Part shown: piece after piece, positions 35,384-45,020 of the stretch
Numbering within the stretch: the first letter of the stretch is position 1
Layout of the letters: each line of letters opens with the position of its first letter
DNA from: CANLBN01 sp034111645
Lineage (GTDB): Bacteria > Pseudomonadota > Gammaproteobacteria > Pseudomonadales > Cellvibrionaceae
Length of the DNA: 64,000 nt
Direction of reading: 5' to 3'
Assembly: GCA_034111645.1 (NCBI GenBank)
Contig: JAWUWW010000039.1
Coordinates: forward strand, 67,205-131,204
Translations under genes and position numbers: made by a program
The notes under the pieces: model-generated
Seen by the model: the letters and a program-made list of their open reading frames with translations, nothing else
Databases searched by the model: none
What the model was told of the DNA's origin: nothing

Positions 35384-37291
35384 TTAATTTTCTTTTTCAT
35401 AGTAGGTATAACCGCGCATACTAGCATTGAAGGTTTTGATCATTTGCTGACGCTCACGCGCTGTGATGCGACCTTCTCTTACCGCGCGTTCTGCGGTATT
35501 ACGATAACGTAACTGCATTTCTTTAGGTTCGTATTCAACATAACTTAAAACATCAGCGATAGTATCGCCATGAATTTCTTTGACAAATTCAAACGTGTTA
35601 TTGCTATTTATTCTGACACTAACCACATTGGTATCGCCAAATAGATTATGCAAATCTCCTAAGGTTTCTTGATAAGCGCCCACTAAAAACACACCTAAAT
35701 AATATTCTTCATCAGCCTTTAGAGGATGTAATGCTAGCGTTTCAGCGATTTCATGCTGGTCGATAAAGCGATCAATTTTACCGTCACAGTCACAAGTAAT
35801 ATCGGCAATAACTGCATTGCGACTGGGGAATTCATCGAGCCTGTGAATTGGCATGATCGGAAATAGTTGATCGATCGCCCAAATGTCGGGAAGCGATTGG
35901 AACAGGCTAAAGTTGCCATAATAAATATCGGCTAAAGATAGTTTTAAGCCCTCTAAATCTGTGGGGATACGATCCATGGTTTCTAATAAATCGGTAATTC
36001 GATGCATAATATCTAAAAACAAATTTTCAGCAACGGAGCGCGCACGTAAATCAATTTGTCCACGCGTGAATAACTCGCGCACCTCATCACGGTAAAAATG
36101 TGCATCGTTGTAACATTCTTGAACTCTTTTAGATGTTAAATATTTCAGTATTCCGCGCATGCTTTTTAACAAGGCATGTTCTTCAACCTCCGCAGTTGGT
36201 AGCGTGATTGGCTCAAAGTGGGTGATATCTAACACATTAAAAATCAGTATTGATGAGTAGGCGACTGTGGCGCGACCTGATTCCGTCACAATGACGGGAT
36301 GTGGAATGTTATATTCATCTAAAGTTTGCTTCAGCGTATCAACAACACCTTCGCAATACTCATCGAGACTATAGTTACGGCTCTGTTCATCACTACTTTG
36401 TGCCCCGGCGTAATCCACCGCTAAGCCACCACCTAAATCAATATGTGAGAGTGCCGCGCCCTCGTTGACTAGATCACTATAATAGCGACTTGCCTCTACT
36501 ACCCCTTTGCGAATTTCTTGGATATTAGGAATTTGTGAGCCAAGATGACAATGTAATAATTGCAAGCAATGCAGCATGTCTTCAGCTTTTAGGGTGTCGA
36601 CTACTTCAATAAGTTGAGTGGCAGTTAAGCCAAATACGCTACGATCGCCACTGGTAGAGTTCCAGTGACCACTAACCTTTGATGCCATTTTGACGCGTAC
36701 ACCCATCTTAGGCTCAATGCCAAGTGCTTTGCTACGTTCAATAATAATGGGTAGTTCGGCGGGTGTTTCGATAACGAAGAAGCAGCGAAATCCAAGCTTT
36801 ATAGCCTGAAGTCCTAACTCAACGAATTCTTCATCTTTGTAACCGTTGCAAATAATTAAACTATCAGGCTCTTCGAGAGTCGATAGAGCCGCAATCATTT
36901 CTGGCTTGCTGCCGACTTCAAAACCATGTTGGTAGCGCGAACCAAACGCAGCGATCTCTTCGACAACCTGCGCTTGTTGATTAACTTTGATAGGATAAAC
37001 CCCACGGTATTGATTGCGGTAGTCGATCAAATTGATAGCGCGACGAAAAGCTTCATTCAAGCGCATGATTTGTGTGTCGAGTATGTTTTCTATGCGCAAC
37101 AAAACGGGCATCTGCAGATCGCGCTCCACCATACCCTCAACAATATCTAAAAGGGGGACTGAGGAGTCAAGGGTTTTGACCGTAACTTTACCGTCCTTTG
37201 TAACACCAAAGTAGTCTTCCGACCAGCGGTGTATGCCATAAAGTTCAGCGGATTTGTCTGCATCCCAAGGGGGAGTGTTGTGCTGAGTCAA
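35384..37291 (-). CDS. speA: Biosynthetic arginine decarboxylase SpeA
   Basis: 635-residue PLP enzyme that decarboxylates arginine to agmatine. The PLP-binding Lys102 is in GVYPIKVNQQAQVVE. The substrate Cys-loop region near the C-terminal third and the terminal helical domain give the usual biosynthetic-ADC length. Translation begins at TTG (37291-37289): GGAG lies nine bases upstream and no in-frame ATG exists before the conserved domain. First gene of the polyamine operon, divergent from the dehalogenase gene. Confidence 0.95.
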   Translation of the reverse strand: MTQHNTPPWDADKSAELYGIHRWSEDYFGVTKDGKVTVKTLDSSVPLLDIVEGMVERDLQMPVLLRIENILDTQIMRLNEAFRRAINLIDYRNQYRGVYPIKVNQQAQVVEEIAAFGSRYQHGFEVGSKPEMIAALSTLEEPDSLIICNGYKDEEFVELGLQAIKLGFRCFFVIETPAELPIIIERSKALGIEPKMGVRVKMASKVSGHWNSTSGDRSVFGLTATQLIEVVDTLKAEDMLHCLQLLHCHLGSQIPNIQEIRKGVVEASRYYSDLVNEGAALSHIDLGGGLAVDYAGAQSSDEQSRNYSLDEYCEGVVDTLKQTLDEYNIPHPVIVTESGRATVAYSSILIFNVLDITHFEPITLPTAEVEEHALLKSMRGILKYLTSKRVQECYNDAHFYRDEVRELFTRGQIDLRARSVAENLFLDIMHRITDLLETMDRIPTDLEGLKLSLADIYYGNFSLFQSLPDIWAIDQLFPIMPIHRLDEFPSRNAVIADITCDCDGKIDRFIDQHEIAETLALHPLKADEEYYLGVFLVGAYQETLGDLHNLFGDTNVVSVRINSNNTFEFVKEIHGDTIADVLSYVEYEPKEMQLRYRNTAERAVREGRITARERQQMIKTFNASMRGYTYYEKEN

Positions 37292-37709
37292 ATAGTTTCT
37301 CCAAGCGCAAAAATGGATTTCTTCATGAATTATAAAACCACAAAGTCAAGAGCGATAGCGTTAGTTTTAGGCGGCGCATTTTGCCGTAGTTTTAAACCGA
37401 ATACTACAGTTTGATGGGTTAAAATCGTAAGCTAAGTCACTTAAAGATCTTATACGTGTATTTTTAATTTGGCAGTTTGCTGTATGAATATTTAGAGTAA
37501 TATACTCAAGATTTGGAGCTTGCTAGCTGAAAACATGTTTAAGTAAGTTAGGCGACTACCCACATAGCGACGAGCCATTGCCGAAGGTCTAATGTTTATA
37601 TCAGATTGGATGCTAGTGGCGGCAAATAACAATTATATTTATTCGTGCTCAAGCAGGTTCTTATAATGCACCTTTTATAAGTGTGTGTAAATTTTAGGAT
37701 AAAATTAAG
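37292..37709. other. Divergent speA / dehalogenase regulatory region
   Basis: 418 bp. It holds the speA ribosome site GGAG at 37301-37304 (minus). A TATAAT hexamer at 37662-37667, 43 bp before the dehalogenase ATG, is a likely -10 for that gene, without a convincing -35. No small gene seen. Confidence 0.4.
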
Positions 37710-38588
37710 ATGCTATTTCCAGAAAATTTTTCTTCATTTAATTTAAAAACGACTGGGGCTAAAATTCATGGAGTCCATGGCGGCTCAGGCAGTCCATTAT
37801 TACTTTTACATGGCTATCCTCAGACTCATGTCATCTGGCATAAAGTAGCACCGCTGCTTGCACAGCACTTTCATGTCATTTGTCCCGACCTCCGAGGCTA
37901 TGGCGATAGCGAAAAACCGAGCAGCCCCTCGGATCATTATACCTACAGTAAGCGTGCAATGGCTCAGGATATGACAGAGATAATGCAGCAATTAGGTTAT
38001 GACAAGTTTCTTATCGCCGGGCACGATCGCGGCGCGCGCGTAGTCCATCGGCTGGCTCTCGATTTTCCTCAGAAAGTATTGAGGGCTTGTGTTATGGATA
38101 TTATGCCAACACGTTATATGTTTAATATGACAGATCAACACTTTGCGACAGGTTATTATCACTGGTTCTTTCTTATTCAGCCCGATGGTCTGCCAGAAAA
38201 AATGATAGGAGCTGATCCGGCTTATTATTTAAAGGAAAAGCTAAAACGCTGGGCTGCACCGGATATGATTTTTTCAGATGAGGCAGTTCAAGACTATATT
38301 CGCTGTTTTAGCGAGCCTGAATCAATTCACGCAAGCTGTGAGGACTACCGCGCAGCAGCAACTATTGACCTTGAGCACGATGCTGCTGATGAGCATAAGA
38401 AAATAGCAGTGCCTCTGTTAGTTTTGTGGGGATCTAAGGGTTTTATTAATCGCACTTATAGTGTTTTAGATACATGGTCTGATTACGCAAGCAATGTTTC
38501 GGGAAAAGCCTTGGAGTGTGGGCACTTTCTGCCCGAGGAAGCGCCAGCAGATGTCGCTAACGAATTGCTAATATTTTTTGGTAGCTGA
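37710..38588 (+). CDS. Alpha/beta hydrolase, probable haloacetate (fluoroacetate) dehalogenase
   Basis: 292 residues. Nucleophile Asp106 with Arg107 and Arg110 in GHDRGARVVH; halide-binding His151 and Trp152 (YYHWFF) and Tyr213 (DYRAA); catalytic His272 (CGHFLPEEAP). These correspond one to one with the fluoroacetate dehalogenase of Rhodopseudomonas palustris (Asp110, Arg111, Arg114, His155, Trp156, Tyr219, His280), with a near-constant offset. The oxyanion segment HGYPQTHVIWHKVAP also fits. It would replace the halide of haloacetate by hydroxyl to give glycolate. Epoxide hydrolase is the main alternative but would need Tyr lid residues not seen. Single gene. Confidence 0.85.
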   Translation: MLFPENFSSFNLKTTGAKIHGVHGGSGSPLLLLHGYPQTHVIWHKVAPLLAQHFHVICPDLRGYGDSEKPSSPSDHYTYSKRAMAQDMTEIMQQLGYDKFLIAGHDRGARVVHRLALDFPQKVLRACVMDIMPTRYMFNMTDQHFATGYYHWFFLIQPDGLPEKMIGADPAYYLKEKLKRWAAPDMIFSDEAVQDYIRCFSEPESIHASCEDYRAAATIDLEHDAADEHKKIAVPLLVLWGSKGFINRTYSVLDTWSDYASNVSGKALECGHFLPEEAPADVANELLIFFGS

Positions 38589-38829
38589 AAAAGTATAAAT
38601 AAAATCACTGACTCATGTTAAGACCTGTAAGCTTTCAATGTATTTATTATTTCCCCCCAGCTGTATCTTTGAATTTGTAAATGCCATGGACTATTCAATA
38701 TCTAGTCTATACTTAGCTGATTAATAAATATAAAACCAAATCCATAAAGCAATTTAAAAAACAATAAGCGGTAGTAGCTGATTATATTAAATCGACTATT
38801 TTCATCGTGAACGCTAAAGGTTGATGAAA

Positions 38830-40314
38830 ATGTCCGACACACCTGTCATTAACTGGATCGATAAGCTTAGCAAGGTCGATATGCCTGTGCTGTCAGCCAT
38901 TATCCGAAGGTTGAATCAACTAACAGGAGATGATGATACGGAGGTAAACCAGCTAGCTGAGGTTGTTCTCAAAGATCCTCACCTTACATCTCAAATTCTT
39001 CGTATTGCTAATACCGTACATTATAATGCACATGGAGGCAGTATAAATACTGTCAGTCGCGCGATTGTATTAATTGGCTTTGAGCGCGTGCGGTCTCTTT
39101 GCATATCTTTGTTGGTAATTGATTCCTTATTACGTAAAGAGCCAAGAGATAAATTATTAATAGTGATGTCTAAGGCTTTTCATTGTGCAGTTCAAGCAAG
39201 AGCAATTTATAAACAAGTAGGCGATCCAAAACAGCAGGAAGAAGTATTTGTCTCGGCTTTACTATATAACTTAGGCGAAATGGCTTTCTGGGCATACGGT
39301 GGACAAACTGCCGATGAGTTGGATAAGGAACTACAAGCTTATTTGTCTAATGCCCCACATGCCAATACGACAGATTCAGCCAACCATTTAGCAGAAAAAA
39401 ATTTAGGTTTAAATTTTAGGGCATTAACACAAGGTTTAGCTAAGGCTTGGAATTTAGGTAGTGTATTACAGGACTCTCTTTCAAGTGCTCAACCTGCGTC
39501 CTCTAAAAATAAAGTGTCTATTGCAAAAATAATCCGTCTTGCCAATGATCTTAGCCAGCTCGATAACCATGATTGGCGTTCAGATAAAAGAACAGCGATA
39601 TTGCGAAAAGTTGTGGCATTAACAGGTTTATCCTTGTCTGATGTTTCACATCTAGTTGAAGACTCAGCCGATTCTGCGGCTGCAGTGGCATTAGAATATG
39701 GTGCTGCAAAAGTGACTCACTTAATGCCTGATCACCGCAAGGTAATCGATAAGGCAGAGACTCCTGCAAAAATAACAATAATGAAAGCTGATACCAGTTT
39801 GCAGCTAAAAATTTTACGTGATTTGGTAAGTTCTATTAATGAAGGTGTCGATATCAATACTATTTTCCAAATGACTTTGGAAGGTATGCACCGAGGAATT
39901 GGCCTAGAGAGAGTAGTTTTGGCATTTTTTCAGGGAGATATGATTCGAGGCAAATATATTTTAGGCGAGCAAACAGAAAATTGGCGTGGCAAGTTTACGT
40001 TTTCAGTGGCGAGTGAGGCGGCACCTACTATTTTCTCTGCAAACCTACATAGGCCCCAGCCTGTATGGATAAATAAAGCATTTATTGAAAGAAATGCGGA
40101 ATTGTATGCAGCCTCGATGGTGCAACTGTTAGGTAAAGAGCCTTGCTTTATTGGAATCCTACATATTAATGATCGTAATGCGACACTATTTTATGCAGGT
40201 AGAGGGGCAACTAATGAGGCGTTAACAGAAGAGCACTTTGATGCCTTTAAGCATTTTTTAGCACAAGCTGAGACAAGTGTTCAAATAATCGCGAATAAAA
40301 AAACTAAGAAATAA
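38830..40314 (+). CDS. HDOD domain signalling protein
   Basis: About 494 residues. The N-terminal HDOD domain (about 15-230) has the helix segment VVLKDPHLTSQILRIAN and the INTVSRAIVLIGFERVRSL motif. A C-terminal GAF-like region (about 335-485) follows. The ATG at 38830 lies nine bases after AAAGG; upstream ATG/TTG codons are too close. HDOD proteins are non-catalytic relatives of HD phosphodiesterases found in motility, c-di-GMP and stress signalling. No operon partners. Function not deducible. Confidence 0.85.
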   Translation: MSDTPVINWIDKLSKVDMPVLSAIIRRLNQLTGDDDTEVNQLAEVVLKDPHLTSQILRIANTVHYNAHGGSINTVSRAIVLIGFERVRSLCISLLVIDSLLRKEPRDKLLIVMSKAFHCAVQARAIYKQVGDPKQQEEVFVSALLYNLGEMAFWAYGGQTADELDKELQAYLSNAPHANTTDSANHLAEKNLGLNFRALTQGLAKAWNLGSVLQDSLSSAQPASSKNKVSIAKIIRLANDLSQLDNHDWRSDKRTAILRKVVALTGLSLSDVSHLVEDSADSAAAVALEYGAAKVTHLMPDHRKVIDKAETPAKITIMKADTSLQLKILRDLVSSINEGVDINTIFQMTLEGMHRGIGLERVVLAFFQGDMIRGKYILGEQTENWRGKFTFSVASEAAPTIFSANLHRPQPVWINKAFIERNAELYAASMVQLLGKEPCFIGILHINDRNATLFYAGRGATNEALTEEHFDAFKHFLAQAETSVQIIANKKTKK

Positions 40315-40513
40315 CGAAGATGACTAACTTGGAGGCTAAATTGATTCAAGTGCAGTCTTCTAGTTCCTAATTTCGAGTGAGGATCTTGAAGCCATTTAAG
40401 GTTTGACCAGAGCTTATCAGTCTGATAGTCAGTTGCTTGCATAGATAATTAGTTGATCATGAATAAAACCACCATAATAAATGCTCCTGCAGACATCTGA
40501 CCCAGCAGTTAAT

Positions 40514-41539
40514 TTAGTTTGCAAACCAATGCCGGGTTCGATTAGCAAACCACACTAGTGATAGCATCACCGGCACTTCTACCAATACACCTACAACGGT
40601 GGCTAATGCGGCTCCTGAATGCAACCCAAAAAGAGAAATAGCAACCGCTACAGCAAGTTCAAAAAAGTTTGATGTGCCTATTAAGCTCGCAGGTGCAGCC
40701 ACGTTATGCGGAAGCTTGAGTCGTTTTGCAAAAAAATAAGCTAGCGCAAAAATACCATAAGTTTGAATCAATAACGGGATCGCAATCAAACCAATAAGCT
40801 GTGGTTTTTCAATAATGGTCTGTGCTTGAAAGCCAAATAACAGTATGACTGTTGCCAATAAACCTATGATTGACCAAGGCTTTAATTGTTTAACTAAGTT
40901 GTCTACGCTATTGCTATTCGATGATGCGCGTTTATTAAGTTTATTCCTGGTAAGTATGCCGGCAATCAGTGGTAATAAAACATATAACAGTACTGAGATA
41001 AGTAGAGTTTCCCAGGGCACTTGAATATCACTTACGCCTAACAAAAATGCTGTAATAGGCGCAAAAGCAAAGATCATGATTACATCGTTAATAGAGACTT
41101 GAACTAGGGTGTAGTTGGCATCGCCCTTTGTAAGTTGGCTCCACACAAACACCATCGCTGTGCAGGGAGCAACGCCCAGTAAAATCATACCCGCAATATA
41201 CTCATTAGCCGATTGTGGATCGACTAGATCTGCAAACAATATTTTGAAAAACAACCAGCCTAAAGCTGCCATGGTAAAGGGTTTGATTAACCAATTTATC
41301 ACTAATGTTAAGAATAAGCCTTTAGGTTTTTTACCCACATCTTTAATAGCGCTAAAGTCAATTTGTAGCATCATGGGGTAAATCATTAGCCAAATGAGTA
41401 AAGCCACGATTAAGTTCACATGTGCATACTCGAGCGTGGCAATAAGTTCAAAAAATTCTGGTGTTAATAGCCCCAAGCCAACGCCTGCGGCTATGCTTAA
41501 GCCTACCCATACCGACAAGTAGCGTTCAAATAAGCCCAT
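40514..41539 (-). CDS. acr3: ACR3-family arsenite efflux transporter
   Basis: 341-residue inner-membrane protein with ten predicted helices. The ACR3 signature GVAPCTAMVFVWS contains the essential Cys126, and the NDVIMIFAF segment is also typical. It exports arsenite by exchange with protons. Third gene of arsR-arsC-acr3, 54 bp after arsC. Confidence 0.95.
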   Translation of the reverse strand: MGLFERYLSVWVGLSIAAGVGLGLLTPEFFELIATLEYAHVNLIVALLIWLMIYPMMLQIDFSAIKDVGKKPKGLFLTLVINWLIKPFTMAALGWLFFKILFADLVDPQSANEYIAGMILLGVAPCTAMVFVWSQLTKGDANYTLVQVSINDVIMIFAFAPITAFLLGVSDIQVPWETLLISVLLYVLLPLIAGILTRNKLNKRASSNSNSVDNLVKQLKPWSIIGLLATVILLFGFQAQTIIEKPQLIGLIAIPLLIQTYGIFALAYFFAKRLKLPHNVAAPASLIGTSNFFELAVAVAISLFGLHSGAALATVVGVLVEVPVMLSLVWFANRTRHWFAN

Positions 41540-41593
41540 GGCTAAATTCCTTGGTCACGTTAAAAAATAGGTAACTGTGTTTTAACAAATACA

Positions 41594-42064
41594 TTAGCTT
41601 GCGCCTAATGTTAATAATATTTCACGCAGTGCTTGCTTATCGTAAGACTCAATTTGAAGTGATAAAAGTTGCTTAACACGCGTGATGTTTTCATCTATAC
41701 AGGCCTTAAAAGCCTGTTCGACTTCATCCTCACTGCCTATCATTTTACTAGGATCCGCAAGTCCCCAATGAACTTTTACGCTTGCGCCAAGCCAAAGTGG
41801 ACAAGCTTCTCCAGCGGCTGAGTCACAAACTGTAATCACAATGTCTGGCGCAAAACCTTCTAGGTCATTCCAAGATTGGCTTATTAGATTGTCGGTTTTA
41901 ATACCTGCCTGTTGAAGGTACTTAATAGATAGGGGATGCACTTGACCTGCCGGTTGACTGCCCGCACTTTTTGCAACTATCTTGCCGTTAGATAGATGAT
42001 TGGTAATAGCTTCCGATAAGATGCTGCGACAACGATTATGGGTACAGATATAAAGTATTTTCAA
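41594..42064 (-). CDS. arsC: Thioredoxin-coupled arsenate reductase ArsC
   Basis: 156 residues with the low-molecular-weight phosphatase P-loop C-X5-R: Cys7 to Arg13 in CTHNRCRS. The redox relay Cys80 and Cys88 lie in VCDSAAGEACPLW, equivalent to Cys82 and Cys89 of the S. aureus plasmid pI258 enzyme. It reduces arsenate to arsenite, which ACR3 then exports. 25 bp after arsR. Confidence 0.93.
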   Translation of the reverse strand: MKILYICTHNRCRSILSEAITNHLSNGKIVAKSAGSQPAGQVHPLSIKYLQQAGIKTDNLISQSWNDLEGFAPDIVITVCDSAAGEACPLWLGASVKVHWGLADPSKMIGSEDEVEQAFKACIDENITRVKQLLSLQIESYDKQALREILLTLGAS

Positions 42065-42089
42065 ATGATATTCCTACGAATTAAAATGA

Positions 42090-42428
42090 TCAGCAGAGAT
42101 CGCCACCTTGTGATAAATTTTTTAGTGCGGCATTAGAATAACTAGATGAAGAAGCTGCGGTAATTTCCAATACTTGACGTGCCCAATCTGGTAGCTTGGG
42201 ACTTAGCCGATAATAGACCCAGCGGCCGCGTCGCTCACCTGTTAAAAGTTGCCCTTTGCGAAGTTGAGCTAAATGTCGCGATATTTTAGGCTGACTAAGC
42301 TTGAGGGCAACGACTAATTCACAAACACAAAGCTCTTCTTTAAGTGCAATAAGTAAAAGTGTCTTTAGTCGAGTATCGTCAGCTAAGCATTTATAAAAAA
42401 ACAAAGGAGAAATCATAAAGTTGGCCAT
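42090..42428 (-). CDS. arsR: ArsR/SmtB-family arsenical repressor
   Basis: 112-residue winged-helix repressor. The metalloid motif is ELCVCELV with Cys34 and Cys36. Recognition helix KLSQPKISRHLAQLR. Arsenite binding releases it from its operator, switching on arsC and acr3. First gene of the operon. AT-rich direct and inverted repeats (42431-42467) cover the promoter immediately upstream. Confidence 0.94.
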   Translation of the reverse strand: MANFMISPLFFYKCLADDTRLKTLLLIALKEELCVCELVVALKLSQPKISRHLAQLRKGQLLTGERRGRWVYYRLSPKLPDWARQVLEITAASSSSYSNAALKNLSQGGDLC

Positions 42429-43105
42429 AAATATATATGCAATATCATATATATGTTAATTCATATGTAAAGAAATAATTGAAGACAATTGCAGCTAGAG
42501 TCTTGAAGTGCCGAGAGCGCTAAGATTTTGTCAAAATATTATTATTGATCTTTTGATCGCATATGTTCAGTGAAGACTTGAATCGTTATAGATTATATTT
42601 CTCTGTGATAGCACCTTTCACTTCAAAAAAGCTAGTAAAATCCGTGGCTCACAGGAGAGTTTCTTTTTTTAAAAAAGGCAAAGATTACTTAAAGCAACTG
42701 CTTTAGAGCTTAACTTTAGTGATGAAAATAAAAATAACAATTGAGTTCAGGAATAGGTAGAATATTTTACAAGCTTGATTAAGCCTAGATAAATAAAGAT
42801 GCTATAATTGCGTGGATATATAGCCGCCACTGGTCGTCACCACCTAAATCAAATATTGCCAATATTCGCCTGCTCATTTTAGACTGAACGCTAAAAACGG
42901 GGGCTGCTGCTATCAACTATTTTGATAGGTTAGAATAAGGCGGTGTCTGTTAGTCTACTTATGATAACGACAGGACATCAGTTATGGCAAAAAATGATAT
43001 GGCTAGGCATTAGCACCATAGTAATGCAAATACATAAGCATCAAATTAAAGGCATTTAAAAGTTATCTTTGATCTCAATACAACGTTTAACAGGACACAA
43101 TATTA
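42429..43105. other. 677-bp divergent region between arsR and maeA
   Basis: No gene or known RNA fold was recognised. Near arsR it holds the candidate operator. A 7-bp hairpin CTATCAA/TTGATAG (42910-42928) sits in the middle with no T-run. The right part should contain the maeA promoter. Confidence 0.4.
42431..42467. promoter_or_regulatory. Candidate ArsR operator: repeated ATATATATG and palindrome
   Basis: ATATATATG occurs at 42431-42439 and 42447-42455, 16 bp apart. The second copy lies in the perfect palindrome CATATATATG (42446-42455); CATATG follows at 42462-42467. It starts 3 bp upstream of the arsR start codon, where an autorepressor site is expected. Confidence 0.45.
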
Positions 43106-44800
43106 ATGAATGACTCAGCTATAAAAAGTGCACTTTATATTCCTTACTCGGGGCCATCATTGTTAGAGGCGCCGCTGCTTAATAAGGGCAGTGCCTTTAG
43201 TGCGCAAGAGCGAGTTACCTTTAATTTGACCGGTTTAATTCCGCCTCGATATGAGTCTATTGAAGAGCAGGTCGAGCGCGCCTATATGCAGTATTCTAGT
43301 TTTGATCAGCCTATCAATAAGCATATTTATTTACGAGCCATTCAAGATAATAACGAGACTCTTTATTATCGTTTGATAAAAGAACACATTGATGAAATGT
43401 TGCCAATTATTTATACCCCCACGGTTGGTGATGCTTGTGAACAGTTTTCGGATATTTATCGAAGTTCACGCGGGCTCTTTATCTCTTATTCCGAGCGCCA
43501 TCAAATGGATGATATCTTGCGTAATGCGACTAAACGCAAGGTAAAAGTTATTGTTGTCACCGACGGCGAGCGTATCTTGGGCTTAGGTGATCAGGGTATC
43601 GGTGGCATGGGTATCCCCATTGGTAAGTTGTCTTTGTATACCGCATGTGGAGGTATAAGCCCTGCTTACACCTTGCCGGTCATGTTAGATGTAGGCACAA
43701 ATAATGAGAAATTACTGGCCGATCCAATGTACATGGGGGCGCGGCATAAGCGTATAGGCCAAGTCGAATACGACGAATTTGTGGATATGTTTATCACTGC
43801 AGTGCAGCGACGCTGGCCCGAAGCAATGGTGCAATTTGAAGATTTTGCTCAGCCAAATGCTATGCCAATATTAGAGCGATACAGGAATAAGATTTGTTGC
43901 TTTAATGATGACATTCAAGGCACTGCTGCAGTTACAGTAGGAACTATTTTGGCGGCTTGCAAGAGTAAAAATAGTAAGATTTCTGAGCAGCGGGTGGCCT
44001 TTGTCGGTGCCGGTTCGGCTGGCTGTGGAATAGCGGAAATGATTATTAAGCAAATGTGTAGCGAGGGTATTTCTGAGAGCCAAGCTCGGAGTCAGGTATT
44101 TATGCTAGACCGCTTTGGTTTGCTGACCGAGGGCATGCAAGGTCTGCGCGATTTCCAACAGCGCTTAGTTCAGCCTAAGAAAAGTGTGGATAGTTGGTCT
44201 TTTAGTGGTGAGTATGCATCTTTGTTAGATGTTATTAACTGCGCTAAGCCAGATATTTTGATTGGTGTTTCTGGTCAAGCAGGTCTGTTTAGCGAGCTAG
44301 TAATCCGCAGTATGAAAAAGCATTGTGAGCTGCCAATTATATTCCCTTTAAGCAATCCATCAAGGCAAGTAGAGGCGACACCTGCGCAGGTGATTGAATG
44401 GACAGACGGCAAGGTTATCATTGCCACTGGCAGCCCATTTAAACCGGTAGAATATAACGATAAGACTTATCCGATTGCACAATGTAACAACAGTTATATA
44501 TTTCCGGGTATAGGCCTTGGGGTAATTGTATCTAAGGCTAGCCTGATCAGTGATGCCATGCTAATGGTCACTAGCGCTACCTTGGCAGAAGCTTCGCCAC
44601 TGGCTAAAAATGGTGCGGGAGAGTTGTTGCCAGCCATAAAAGATATTGCCGGTTTAAGTAAAAAAATTGCTTTTCAAGTTGCTAAAATGGCGATGCAAGA
44701 AGGTCTAGCTTTGGAGGTCGCTGATGAAGTTATTCATGAGCGGATTGAGAAAAATTTCTGGCTACCAGAATATCGACCTTATAGACGAGTTAGCTTGTAG
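43106..44800 (+). CDS. maeA: NAD-dependent malic enzyme
   Basis: 564 residues, oxidative decarboxylation of malate to pyruvate. Signatures: YTPTVGDACEQFSDIYRSSRGLFIS, the metal-binding FEDFAQPNA, CFNDDIQGTAAVT and the NAD-binding VGAGSAGCGIAEM. The full-length SfcA/MaeA class favours NAD over NADP. A hairpin 48 bp after the stop may end transcription. Single gene. Confidence 0.96.
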   Translation: MNDSAIKSALYIPYSGPSLLEAPLLNKGSAFSAQERVTFNLTGLIPPRYESIEEQVERAYMQYSSFDQPINKHIYLRAIQDNNETLYYRLIKEHIDEMLPIIYTPTVGDACEQFSDIYRSSRGLFISYSERHQMDDILRNATKRKVKVIVVTDGERILGLGDQGIGGMGIPIGKLSLYTACGGISPAYTLPVMLDVGTNNEKLLADPMYMGARHKRIGQVEYDEFVDMFITAVQRRWPEAMVQFEDFAQPNAMPILERYRNKICCFNDDIQGTAAVTVGTILAACKSKNSKISEQRVAFVGAGSAGCGIAEMIIKQMCSEGISESQARSQVFMLDRFGLLTEGMQGLRDFQQRLVQPKKSVDSWSFSGEYASLLDVINCAKPDILIGVSGQAGLFSELVIRSMKKHCELPIIFPLSNPSRQVEATPAQVIEWTDGKVIIATGSPFKPVEYNDKTYPIAQCNNSYIFPGIGLGVIVSKASLISDAMLMVTSATLAEASPLAKNGAGELLPAIKDIAGLSKKIAFQVAKMAMQEGLALEVADEVIHERIEKNFWLPEYRPYRRVSL

Positions 44801-44847
44801 GTCGTTAAAAGCTAAAAATTCTGTGATTTTCTGGGGGGGGTTAAAAG

Positions 44848-44869
44848 CAGGCAATTAAGCTGTTGCCTG
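44848..44869 (+). terminator. Hairpin downstream of malic enzyme gene
   Basis: CAGGCAA, 8-nt loop, TTGCCTG: a perfect 7-bp stem, followed by an AT-rich but interrupted T stretch. A run of eight G residues (44833-44840) lies just before it. Plausible but imperfect factor-independent terminator. Confidence 0.45.
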
Positions 44870-45020
44870 ATTCTATATTTACTTAGCAAGCCACCTTAAT
44901 TACAGGTGATAGATGGCATAAGTATAAGATTTATTACACAAGTGAATCTTCTTAACTATACTTAATTTTTAAATAGCTAAATCTTTTAACAACTCATAAG
45001 TCTAGTGCACGAGAGCGATG

